NCBI RefSeq assembly: GCF_003053725.1
Contig: NZ_QAYC01000017.1
Location: forward strand, 1 to 64,000
Direction: 5' to 3'
From: Rhodovulum kholense
GTDB taxonomy: Bacteria; Pseudomonadota; Alphaproteobacteria; Rhodobacterales; Rhodobacteraceae
Length of the DNA stretch: 64,000 nucleotides
The notes under the pieces were generated by a model, which was given only the letters and a program-made list of their open reading frames with translations, did no database searches and had not been told where the DNA came from. The position numbers and the translations under genes were made by a program. Numbering within the stretch: position 1 is the first letter of the stretch; the number at the start of each line of letters is the position of its first letter. Below are positions 50,420 through 58,503 of this stretch, in pieces.

Positions 50420-51408
50420 GGACTGCAATACTCCTCGGCGGCGCTTCGCGACAGCGTGTCCGGGGCCGCGCGCAATTCGGGACAGAGACGGCCGAGCCGC
50501 TCCACCGCCTCGGCGCTGCCCGCGGCGCGCGCCCGGGCGTAATACTCGGCGGCTTTCGAGATGCTCGGGGTCAGGCTCAGCCCGATCTGGGTCTCGACCG
50601 GGTCGTCATTGGCGCCGTCGTCGTAGATTTCTCCGAAAAGCAGCAGCGCCCCGGCGTCGCCCGCATCGGCCCCGGCCTCAAGGGCCGCCAGCGCCTGTTG
50701 CGGCGTCACACGGGCGCCGCAGCGGGTCATCAGCGCCCGGCCTTCCGCGAAGGGCAGACCGGCAAGCCCCGCCAGTGCCCCGGCGGCACAGGGGTCGGGG
50801 GGCGGCGGGGGCGCAGGCTCGGTCTTGCGGGTCTCGGTGACGATCGGTGCGGGCGGCTGCATCAGGAACCAGGCCAGCGCGCCGCCCGCGATCAGCAGCG
50901 CCAGCACCGACAGCCCGGCGATCAGCGGCAGGCGCGAGCGGCCCGCGGGGGCGGCGGTCTCGGGCGCGGGCGCGTCGGATGCCCGGGGCTTCGGCGCCTC
51001 GGCGCCCGGCGTCCTGCCGGTCAGCGCACCGGGACCCCGGGCCGGGGCGGCGCGCGCCACGGCAAGCCCGCCGAGCCGCGCCGCGCCGGGCATCGGGACC
51101 ACGTCGTCGGGCCAGCTGACATCGGCCTCGACCCGGTTCACGCGGATCTTCAGCGCGGCATATTCCTCGATCCGGTTGACGATCTCGGGACCGATCACCA
51201 GCGTCGCGCGGCCGCCGTCCTGCACCACCGGATAGGGCCCGAACTCGGCCCGGTCCGACTGCCAGCCGTCAATCCCGAGGAAGCGTTCCGAAAAGGCGTC
51301 GAAGACCGACACCGTCGCCTCGGTCTCGGGCAGCGCGTCGGACGCGGCCGACAGTTCGGCATAGCCGCCCGAGGGGCGGCGCGGATCGGGGCGGACCGTC
51401 AGCGCCAT
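50416..51408 (-). CDS. Single-pass membrane protein with periplasmic Sel1-like domain
   Basis: The 330-residue protein has an N-terminal beta-rich domain (about 1-110), an Ala/Pro-rich linker, a transmembrane helix (about 161-183, ending in LLIAGGALAWFLM), a proline-rich stretch, and a C-terminal helical domain. In that domain a Sel1-like repeat can be seen (ALLLFGEIYDDG, then KAAEYYARARAAGSAEAVERLG). I do not recognise the N-terminal domain. The hydrophobic helix nearly copies that of the trypsin-like protein in the same operon. It begins 3 bases after srfC and overlaps the VWA gene by four bases. Confidence 0.7.
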   Translation of the reverse strand: MALTVRPDPRRPSGGYAELSAASDALPETEATVSVFDAFSERFLGIDGWQSDRAEFGPYPVVQDGGRATLVIGPEIVNRIEEYAALKIRVNRVEADVSWPDDVVPMPGAARLGGLAVARAAPARGPGALTGRTPGAEAPKPRASDAPAPETAAPAGRSRLPLIAGLSVLALLIAGGALAWFLMQPPAPIVTETRKTEPAPPPPPDPCAAGALAGLAGLPFAEGRALMTRCGARVTPQQALAALEAGADAGDAGALLLFGEIYDDGANDDPVETQIGLSLTPSISKAAEYYARARAAGSAEAVERLGRLCPELRAAPDTLSRSAAEEYCSP

Positions 51409-51411
51409 GGC

Positions 51412-54114
51412 CTATGCGCCTCCCGCGCCGAAATCGGCCAGGATCTCGCCCAGCCTGAGGTTCTGCGCGATATTGACGGTCCCGGCATCGGTGTCCTTGG
51501 CATTGGCCACGAACATCGCGTCAAGCGCGAAGACCCAGTCGGTCCAGGTTTCCTCGGCGGTCGGGCGCGGCTCGGGCGGCAGGCCGTCGGCGTCGTCGGC
51601 GCCGGGGCGGGGCGCGAAGACCGGGCGGCTGCCGCCCTCCGGAAGCTCGACCCGGGCGCGCTGGGCCTCGGGCAGGGCATCGGTGCCCAGCACCGAGACG
51701 AAGCGGTTGATATGCTCGGCACAGACGATGGCGGCGGGCTCGGCCTGCTTGTCGACGGTCAGCCCGAAGGCCATCGCCTTGAGCTGGGCGCGGGCCCGGT
51801 CGACCACGCCGATCCGCCGCAGCGCATGGGTCAGCTCGGCCGAGAGCGTCGCGACCGATGCGGGGCTCAGCCCGAAATGGCCGACCGTCTCGACATCCTC
51901 GCGGAACCGCTTGAGCCCCTCGATCCAGACCTCGACCGCGCTTTCGGCCTGGAAGGTCTCGGCGGTCATGGTGCGGATGTCGGTGCCGTTGCCATTGCCG
52001 TTGCCGTTGCCGGACTTGCGGGCGGCGGCGGGCGCCTCGGCCAGCGCCAGATCGGCGCCCGCGGCCCGTCCGGGGCGCAGCGGGCGGCCGGGGCGCGCGG
52101 GTGCGGCCGCGGGCGCGGTCTCGGCCGAGGGGCGGGCGATGGCTGCGCTCGAGACCGCCTGCGAGATCCGGATCGACGAGGGCACCCGCGAGATGCGGTC
52201 CTGCACCTGATCCTGATCGACCATCAGCGCGGCCAGCACCGCGCCGAAGCGGTGCCGTTGCAACGCGATTTCCAGCTCGTCGATGATCGCCGCCGCCGCC
52301 TCGCGCTTTTCCTCGATGCGCCGGCCGATATCGTCCGAGACATGGAAGGGCGCCAGATCGGCGGCGAGATCGCCCGCCAGCTTGTCGAGCTGGGCGCCGA
52401 TCTGGCCGATCTTGCTGTCGGGGGTGCAGACCTCGGCCAGCCGCCCGATCAGGTAACTCACGCCGCCATCGTTCAGCCCGAGTGCCGCGTCCCAGGCGGC
52501 GGCGGGATCGGCGAAATGGCGCTGGACGCTGGCGGCCTCCAGGCAGCCCGCGCGCAGTTCGGCCAGCCGCGCCTCCTTTTCGGGGCGGATGCGGATCTCG
52601 CGCTTGGCGTCGTCGTAGTCGATCAGCCCGTCGACGAAGAAGTTGGGGTTGCGCAGCCAGTAGCAATTGTCGAAGGGCCGCCCCGGGGTCCAGCTTTCGA
52701 CCCAGGGGTCCTTGCCGCGGCCGAATTTCTCCAGAAGCGAGGCCTGCATCCGCCGTTCGAACCGGGTTTCCTCGCCGCCAGCCGCAGCGCTTTCGCCCAG
52801 ATGCTTGTCGAACTTGGTCAGCACGAAAAAGAGGATGCAGCGGCTCGCCGCGCGCTGTTTCGCGCTGGCGCCATGGGTCATCGCGATCCAGTTCTCGACC
52901 AGGCCGGGCAGGTCGAGCGTTTCCATGTTGCTGTCCGGCACGCAGAGCAGCATCGAGGTGATTTCCTGGTTTTCGACATAGCGGTCGAAGAGATAGGCGA
53001 CCTTGCCGCGCAGCAAGAGCTGGGTGACCGTCTTCTCGGGCTCGGCCAGGGTCTTCGACAGCGGCTGTTCGAACCGGTTGCGGGCGCCGGGGAAGTCCAG
53101 CAGGTCGGTCTCCTCGAACAGGTCGTAGGGCCGGGTCTGCATCGGCATCACCAGCTCGGCCGCCAGCGCGCAGACGAGCGCGCGCGGCAGCTCGACCCGG
53201 GCGCCCGAGGGCAGACACAAGGGCAGGCTGTCGCCACCCGCGCCGAAAAGCCCGTGCAAGGTCTTGACGTCGATGATCGAGGTCTCGCGCGGGGTCAGGG
53301 CCGACAGCGGCGCATGCACCTCCTCGGCGTTCTGGATCTTCTGCAACGCCTCGCCGAGCCGGATGTAAAGATCGGTCAGCGGCGCATGCCCGCCCCAGAG
53401 GATCGCGAAGAAGGCGGCGCGGTCGGCGACGCCGAGCTTCGGCGCGATCAGGGCCGCATCTTCCCAGAAGGTCTTAAGCCCGGCCGCATAGGCCGCCCGC
53501 CCGAAGCTGCGATTGACGTAATCGGCGATCTCCAGCACGTCCTCGTAGCTGACCCCCGGCACCTCGGCACCGCCCGCTTTCGCGCGGAAGGCGGCCAGAT
53601 GCGCGGTGATCGCCTCGGGCTCGGGCACGGGTTCCGACTGGTCGCCATCCATGTAGAAGGAATTGACGATGGTCCGCGCGACATCGGCCTCGGACAGCAG
53701 CACCAGCCGGATCGGAAAGCCCTCGGGGCAGGGCGCCTTGGTCATGGTGAAGCGGGTGACAAGCCCGGTCGATTCCCCTTCGCCCTCGGGGTTGATCTCG
53801 CGGATATAGTCAAGCTGGCCGCCCGGCCCCTGGAAATCGGCCACCAGACGGCCGTCTTCGGGCCGCGCCAGCACCGAGACCAGGAAGGATTTCCCCGCCT
53901 GCGAGGGGCCGAAGACGCTGACCGACATCTTGGTCCGCGCCGCGCGCCCCAGCTTCTGCGCCCGACGCGCGCCCTTGCGCAGTGCCTGCACCAGCGACTT
54001 GCGGTCGAGCCCCACGGTTTCGGCATTCTCGGGGTCTGCCACCCAGTCGAGCGCCCGGCGGGCCGCGCCTTCGACCCGGGCGCATCGTTCGGCAAGCTGG
54101 TCCTTCGTCGTCAT
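51412..54114 (-). CDS. srfC: SrfC-family P-loop GTPase-like protein
   Basis: The 900-residue protein has a P-loop GPSQAGKS (69-76), a DFPG G3-like motif (340-343) and TKFD (433-436), which fits the G4 TKxD pattern of GTPases. It fits the SrfC (putative virulence factor) family, first named in Salmonella as an SsrB-regulated gene together with srfA and srfB. The wide spacing of the motifs resembles large dynamin-like or TRAFAC GTPases. The C-terminal third has a Pro/Ala-rich region and a tandem Gly-Asn repeat. No signal peptide or membrane helix, so cytosolic. It follows srfB by nine bases. Confidence 0.85.
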   Translation of the reverse strand: MTTKDQLAERCARVEGAARRALDWVADPENAETVGLDRKSLVQALRKGARRAQKLGRAARTKMSVSVFGPSQAGKSFLVSVLARPEDGRLVADFQGPGGQLDYIREINPEGEGESTGLVTRFTMTKAPCPEGFPIRLVLLSEADVARTIVNSFYMDGDQSEPVPEPEAITAHLAAFRAKAGGAEVPGVSYEDVLEIADYVNRSFGRAAYAAGLKTFWEDAALIAPKLGVADRAAFFAILWGGHAPLTDLYIRLGEALQKIQNAEEVHAPLSALTPRETSIIDVKTLHGLFGAGGDSLPLCLPSGARVELPRALVCALAAELVMPMQTRPYDLFEETDLLDFPGARNRFEQPLSKTLAEPEKTVTQLLLRGKVAYLFDRYVENQEITSMLLCVPDSNMETLDLPGLVENWIAMTHGASAKQRAASRCILFFVLTKFDKHLGESAAAGGEETRFERRMQASLLEKFGRGKDPWVESWTPGRPFDNCYWLRNPNFFVDGLIDYDDAKREIRIRPEKEARLAELRAGCLEAASVQRHFADPAAAWDAALGLNDGGVSYLIGRLAEVCTPDSKIGQIGAQLDKLAGDLAADLAPFHVSDDIGRRIEEKREAAAAIIDELEIALQRHRFGAVLAALMVDQDQVQDRISRVPSSIRISQAVSSAAIARPSAETAPAAAPARPGRPLRPGRAAGADLALAEAPAAARKSGNGNGNGNGTDIRTMTAETFQAESAVEVWIEGLKRFREDVETVGHFGLSPASVATLSAELTHALRRIGVVDRARAQLKAMAFGLTVDKQAEPAAIVCAEHINRFVSVLGTDALPEAQRARVELPEGGSRPVFAPRPGADDADGLPPEPRPTAEETWTDWVFALDAMFVANAKDTDAGTVNIAQNLRLGEILADFGAGGA
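51984..52013. repeat. Tandem hexanucleotide repeat within srfC
   Basis: Five copies of a six-base unit (TGCCGT and single-base variants TGCCAT and TGCCGG) run in phase with the reading frame and encode alternating Gly and Asn on the minus strand. Six-base steps preserve the frame, so copy-number changes would only alter linker length. Confidence 0.7.
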
Positions 54115-54123
54115 CCTGCCCCC

Positions 54124-57100
54124 TCAGTACCGGAACACGCCGGTGTCGATCCAGTATTCGTCGTCAAAGCCAAGCGTGTGCAGCTTCAGCACGACGTCGC
54201 CATTCTTCATCCCGCCGCCGTCGCCATCCTCGACCTGCGTGATCTCGAACGCCTCTCGCAGCGCCTCGCGTCGCAGCTTGGCCTCGGAATCCTCGCGCTC
54301 GTCATCGTCGTAATCGGCCTTCTCGAAGGTCACCCGGATCGGCGTCGGCCGCCGCTGGGCGTTCGGATTGGCGAAGTCGAGCCGGAACAGCGGCGTCGTC
54401 GTCCAGCGTTCGATGGGCAATTGCCGCGAGCCGATATGAACAGGCGAGAACATGGCGACCGTGGCTTCCTGCGCGCCGCCCTTCGTATCCAGATCGAGAT
54501 CCGAGAACATCAGCTTTTCGTCGAGGATCTGGCCATTGTAATCCATCTCGCCGACGAAGCGGGCGGTCGATTTCATCTGGAAGGCGCCGGTCGTCACCTT
54601 GAAGTTCGGGATCCGGCTTTCGGACAGCGCGATCAGCATGCCGCCCACCGCGACCGTGCTTTTCGGGTCGCCGATGCGCTGGGTGATCGGGTCGCGGAAC
54701 GGATACCAGCGCCCGGTCTTGTAGGTATGCATCGAGACCAGCCGATAGGGCGGCACCACCAGCAGTTCCTCGACGATGGACCGCACCGCCGGCAGCCGCG
54801 AGGGCCGCCCGGTCAACAGCACCACATCGACGCCCAGATGGTCGATCACCTCGGCCATGTTGCCCAGCACCTTCTGGAACGCCTCGCGGGCGATGGCGTC
54901 GACATCCTCGCGCGAGGTTGTGATCGTCACATCGGCAAAGCGCCAGTCGGGCGCGCCGACATCGCGGGCGGCCTGCTCGACATAGGCCAGGATCTCGTCC
55001 GAGATCAGCGGCTCGGCCGGGCCGGTCCGGGGCGGCACGACGCCGTCCTCATCGGGTTCTGGCGCGGGCCGGGGCAGGCCCAGCGTCTCGGCCACGGAAA
55101 GATCGAAGCGGTCGTATTCGGCGGCGGTCTCGGAATGGGTCAGGATCGCGACCGCCAGCGGCATCAGCGCGCGCAGCGCGAACTGCCGGCGTTTCTGCAC
55201 CACCTGCTGGTCCTGCCCGCCGATATCGCCCGCGAAGAGTTCACGCAGCTTCTCGCCGACATAGCGGCCGCCCGCCGCCTCGATCGAGGTCTGAAGCCGC
55301 GGCAGCACGATGCCCGAGACCACGCGTTGCAGCATGTCGTCGCCTGCAACCCGAAAGCCCTCGCGGAAAGTCTGGACCGGGTGCAGCACGCGGTTGGCCT
55401 CGGACCAGTAGGTCGAGATCATCAGATCGGTGGTGCCGCCGCCGATGTCGATGCAGGCCAGCCTGAGGCTTGGGCTCGGCGCGGCCTCGCCGGGGCGGAT
55501 GCGGTCGCGGCCCTTCAGGCGCAGGAAGGCCTCGATATTGCCGTCGAATTTCTGGGTGATCTCGCTGTAGAGATAGACCAGCTGGGTGCAGCTTGCCTCG
55601 TCCCATTCGACGGTGACGGCGGGCTTGGTCTTGTAGCGGTCCAGCGCCTCGTCCATGCCCAGCATCGCCCAGACCATCTTCAGCGCGCCCTCGGCACGGC
55701 TGCGCATGATCGCCTGTTCCTGCACCGAGGTCGCGGTGGGCAGGGTCAGGATGATGCGGTTCAGCCGGCGCGGCAGGTCCGATTGCGCCCGGCGCGACCG
55801 CGAGGCGGGGTCGTTGATCTGCACCAGCGCATGGCTGAAGATCTCGGCCAGCATGAAGCCGAACAGAGAGGACCGCGAAAACCGTGGCCGGATCGCGCGG
55901 TCCGACGAGGTGCGGCCGCGGCGGCGCAGGCGCTGTTTCTCCTCATGGCGAACCTGTTCGATCACATCGCCCGCCTCGTTCAGTTGCCGCATCGCCGCGC
56001 GCACCGATTTTGGCAGGTTGTTCGGGTCGAAATGGTTGTGGAACCGCCAGTCCTGCTGGCGCGCCTCGTCATCCCAAAGATAGCGTTTCGGCGAGGACAG
56101 GCCCGACATGGTCTCGGTGCCTTCCTCGCGCTGAATGAGCCGCAGCGCCTCGGGGCCGACGCGCACGAAGCCCGGCCACATGAAGGCATTCCTGCGCCCC
56201 GAACGGCTGGCGAAGCGGTCGTCGCCGAATTTCAGCTCGGCGAATTCGACGCGGCTTTCGAAAAGCCCCGAATAGTACAGCTCGGGCCGGGACAGGTCGC
56301 GGATCTCCAGCGGGAAGGACCGCACCAGATCGACGCGGGATTCCCCCGGGAAGCGTTCAATCAGGATGCCGCAGGTGCGCGAATTGCCCACATCGAGCAC
56401 CAGATCGACATCGACCGGCGTCACCGCATCGCGTTCCGAGACGGTGTTGACGAAGCGGATCTTCGGGATCTTCACCGCCTGGTCGATGACTTGCAGACAG
56501 GCCAGATAGCGCGCCCAATGCTCGAACTGATGCGGCAGGGTGTCTTCGGAAATGTTGCGCCCGGGCCGTTCGGCCCGCTTGAAGGACAGGAACAGCTCTT
56601 TCAGCCAGTCCGATACCCAAAGCTGCGGGTCGCGCGGCTGGCCGTCCTCGCCCTCCTCGATCCGGCGCAGGAACCAGTCCATCTGGGCGGGGTCCGAGAC
56701 GAAGCGGAAATCGCGCGGATTCTCGGCATCGGCGATCTGCGGCGCGACGTAGTGCGCCGACTGATCCTGTGCGGTCAGCGCGGTATCGAGAGCGATCTGC
56801 ACGCGGTGGGTATGTCCGGTCTCGGGGTCCGGGCTGGCCAGTTCCACCACCCGCATCCGCGCCCAGGTCGAGGGGCCGGGATCGAAGCGTTCCTCGCCCG
56901 CGGGGCCGCGTTCGGATTTCATCCTCAGCACCGGCACCGGGACCCATTTCGACAGGAAGGGTTCCAGCGCCGCGGCGGGGCGGACCGAATATTCGTCGTC
57001 ATCGGGCTTCGCGGCAGCTTCGAGCGGCGCGTCGAGCTCTTCGTTGCCGGTCAGCGGGATCAGCATCCGTTCGTCGGGCGCGTCGTCGACGGTGCGCTCG

Positions 57101-57240
57101 ATGAACCGCCAGGGGCGCGCGGTCAGCTTGTCGATGGCAAAGCCGAAATCCAGCATCTGGATGCCGGAAAAGGGCACGACGGTGATGTCCTCGTGCCAGT
57201 TCACGAGCGGCCGGAGCTGTTCCTTGCGGTCAGAGATCAT
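54124..57240 (-). CDS. srfB: SrfB-family Hsp70/actin-like ATPase
   Basis: The 1038-residue protein has actin/Hsp70-type nucleotide motifs: phosphate-1 VLDVGNSRTCGI (281-292), phosphate-2 LACIDIGGGTTDLM (594-607) and adenosine motif VVLLTGRPSRLPAV (806-819). About 270 N-terminal residues of unknown fold come first, and a beta-rich C-terminal part follows about 870. This is the SrfB family, the partner of SrfC in many Proteobacteria. No signal or membrane helix is seen, so it is cytosolic. I infer that it couples ATP binding to assembly of the membrane proteins in the operon. Its ATG overlaps the preceding gene's stop by four bases. Confidence 0.87.
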   Translation of the reverse strand: MISDRKEQLRPLVNWHEDITVVPFSGIQMLDFGFAIDKLTARPWRFIERTVDDAPDERMLIPLTGNEELDAPLEAAAKPDDDEYSVRPAAALEPFLSKWVPVPVLRMKSERGPAGEERFDPGPSTWARMRVVELASPDPETGHTHRVQIALDTALTAQDQSAHYVAPQIADAENPRDFRFVSDPAQMDWFLRRIEEGEDGQPRDPQLWVSDWLKELFLSFKRAERPGRNISEDTLPHQFEHWARYLACLQVIDQAVKIPKIRFVNTVSERDAVTPVDVDLVLDVGNSRTCGILIERFPGESRVDLVRSFPLEIRDLSRPELYYSGLFESRVEFAELKFGDDRFASRSGRRNAFMWPGFVRVGPEALRLIQREEGTETMSGLSSPKRYLWDDEARQQDWRFHNHFDPNNLPKSVRAAMRQLNEAGDVIEQVRHEEKQRLRRRGRTSSDRAIRPRFSRSSLFGFMLAEIFSHALVQINDPASRSRRAQSDLPRRLNRIILTLPTATSVQEQAIMRSRAEGALKMVWAMLGMDEALDRYKTKPAVTVEWDEASCTQLVYLYSEITQKFDGNIEAFLRLKGRDRIRPGEAAPSPSLRLACIDIGGGTTDLMISTYWSEANRVLHPVQTFREGFRVAGDDMLQRVVSGIVLPRLQTSIEAAGGRYVGEKLRELFAGDIGGQDQQVVQKRRQFALRALMPLAVAILTHSETAAEYDRFDLSVAETLGLPRPAPEPDEDGVVPPRTGPAEPLISDEILAYVEQAARDVGAPDWRFADVTITTSREDVDAIAREAFQKVLGNMAEVIDHLGVDVVLLTGRPSRLPAVRSIVEELLVVPPYRLVSMHTYKTGRWYPFRDPITQRIGDPKSTVAVGGMLIALSESRIPNFKVTTGAFQMKSTARFVGEMDYNGQILDEKLMFSDLDLDTKGGAQEATVAMFSPVHIGSRQLPIERWTTTPLFRLDFANPNAQRRPTPIRVTFEKADYDDDEREDSEAKLRREALREAFEITQVEDGDGGGMKNGDVVLKLHTLGFDDEYWIDTGVFRY

Positions 57241-58493
57241 GGCAATCCGGGATAGTTGATGGTGGTGGTCCAGCTTTCGCCCTGACGGCTGAGGGTGCCG
57301 TTTTGCAGGGCCTCGCTGTCGGCATCGCGGATCAGCAGCTTGAAGCTGTCTGCGCCGCGCGTGCGGTCCTTGAAAAGCGTGACGGTGGCCCGGTACTGGC
57401 CCGCGGCCGGGCCGTTGAAATAGATGTTCTCGACCGGATCGGCGCTGATCCGGTCGGCATTGCTGTCGACATCCAGATGGCCATTGCAGACGTTCTTGGC
57501 GCGATACCAGATCCGCCCGCCGGTCGGGCAGGTCACGGCGAGGTCGATATCCGAGGCGCCGGTCCAGAACAGCGAGAAGTTCAGATCGCCCCGCGTCGCG
57601 CCCGCATCGTCGAGCGCGCGGTCATAGCGGCTTTCCTCGACCGGGGCGGCGGGTGGCGGCGGAGGAGGGGGGGCTGGCTGGCAGGCCCGGTCGGCAATGG
57701 CGATCTCGCGCTCGATCCGGTCGATCTGGTCCTGCAGGATCAGCGTGCTGGCATCGGCGGCCGAGGCCTCGGGCGGCGGCGCGGGGCAAAACGAGGCGCC
57801 CGCAAGCCCGCGCAGCCCGCAGGCCGGGACCAGAAGCGCCACGATGGCCGCCAGCATCAGCGCGAGGATCAGCCAGCCAAGCCAGAGCAGCAGCGGCCAA
57901 AGCGCGATCCCGCCGCCCCGTGTCGCGACCGCAGCGGCGGTGGCGCCGGCGGGCATCGTTCCGGTCCCTGCCGCCCCGGCCGCAACTGCGGCGACCGGCG
58001 CGCGTGGCGGGGTGCGGGCGGCGCCGGTCAACTGGCCGCGCTCGGAGCGCCGACTGTCGCCGGTCCAGGCCCAGTTGACCAGAACGGGCTGCGGCGCGGG
58101 GCCGTCTCCGATGGCATGGATGCAGTCCTCGCCCGGCACCTGCAGCGCATTCCGCAGCGCCTCGGACAGCCGTTCGGCCGCGGGGCTTCCCTCGGCGCCG
58201 ATCTCGTCGGCCAGCGCCCCGATATCCGCGCGCAGAGCCTCAAGCCTTTGCAGCAGCGCCCCGCGTTCTTCGGGCGCCAGCGCATCGAGCCGCCGCACCC
58301 GGCCCGGTATCGGCGCATACCAGTCGTAGCGGTCGCCCTGCTCGGTCGCCACCGGCTCGGCGAACAGGGCCGCGTGATCCGCGCCGAGCCGGTCGCGCAC
58401 CGTATCGGCGATCAGTTCGTAGGATCGCTGTTCGCGGCTGCCCAGCGCGGTCAGCCCGGCCGACGAGGTGGTGACGATGAGCGCCTCGAACAT
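57237..58493 (-). CDS. Membrane-anchored protein with periplasmic DUF2135-like domain
   Basis: The 418-residue protein has an N-terminal domain (about 1-145) shared with the trypsin-like protein of the operon, an Ala-rich linker, a transmembrane helix (about 197-222), a short coiled coil (250-270), a poly-Pro run, and a C-terminal beta domain (302-390). That domain carries SLFWTGASDIDLAVTCP, a repeated D-x-D pattern and ENIYFNGPAAGQY, typical of YfaP/DUF2135-like domains. Its place before srfB makes it a candidate for the srfA slot, though I cannot confirm homology. It overlaps srfB by four bases. Confidence 0.72.
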   Translation of the reverse strand: MFEALIVTTSSAGLTALGSREQRSYELIADTVRDRLGADHAALFAEPVATEQGDRYDWYAPIPGRVRRLDALAPEERGALLQRLEALRADIGALADEIGAEGSPAAERLSEALRNALQVPGEDCIHAIGDGPAPQPVLVNWAWTGDSRRSERGQLTGAARTPPRAPVAAVAAGAAGTGTMPAGATAAAVATRGGGIALWPLLLWLGWLILALMLAAIVALLVPACGLRGLAGASFCPAPPPEASAADASTLILQDQIDRIEREIAIADRACQPAPPPPPPPAAPVEESRYDRALDDAGATRGDLNFSLFWTGASDIDLAVTCPTGGRIWYRAKNVCNGHLDVDSNADRISADPVENIYFNGPAAGQYRATVTLFKDRTRGADSFKLLIRDADSEALQNGTLSRQGESWTTTINYPGLP

Positions 58494-58503
58494 CGCCGCC
58501 GTC

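Noticed and set aside
50698-57255. A very long plus-strand open frame of over 2000 codons
   Set aside because: It is antisense to srfC, srfB and the Sel1-like gene. Its product is Arg/Gly/His-rich with no domain, a usual artefact of third-position GC in high-GC genes.
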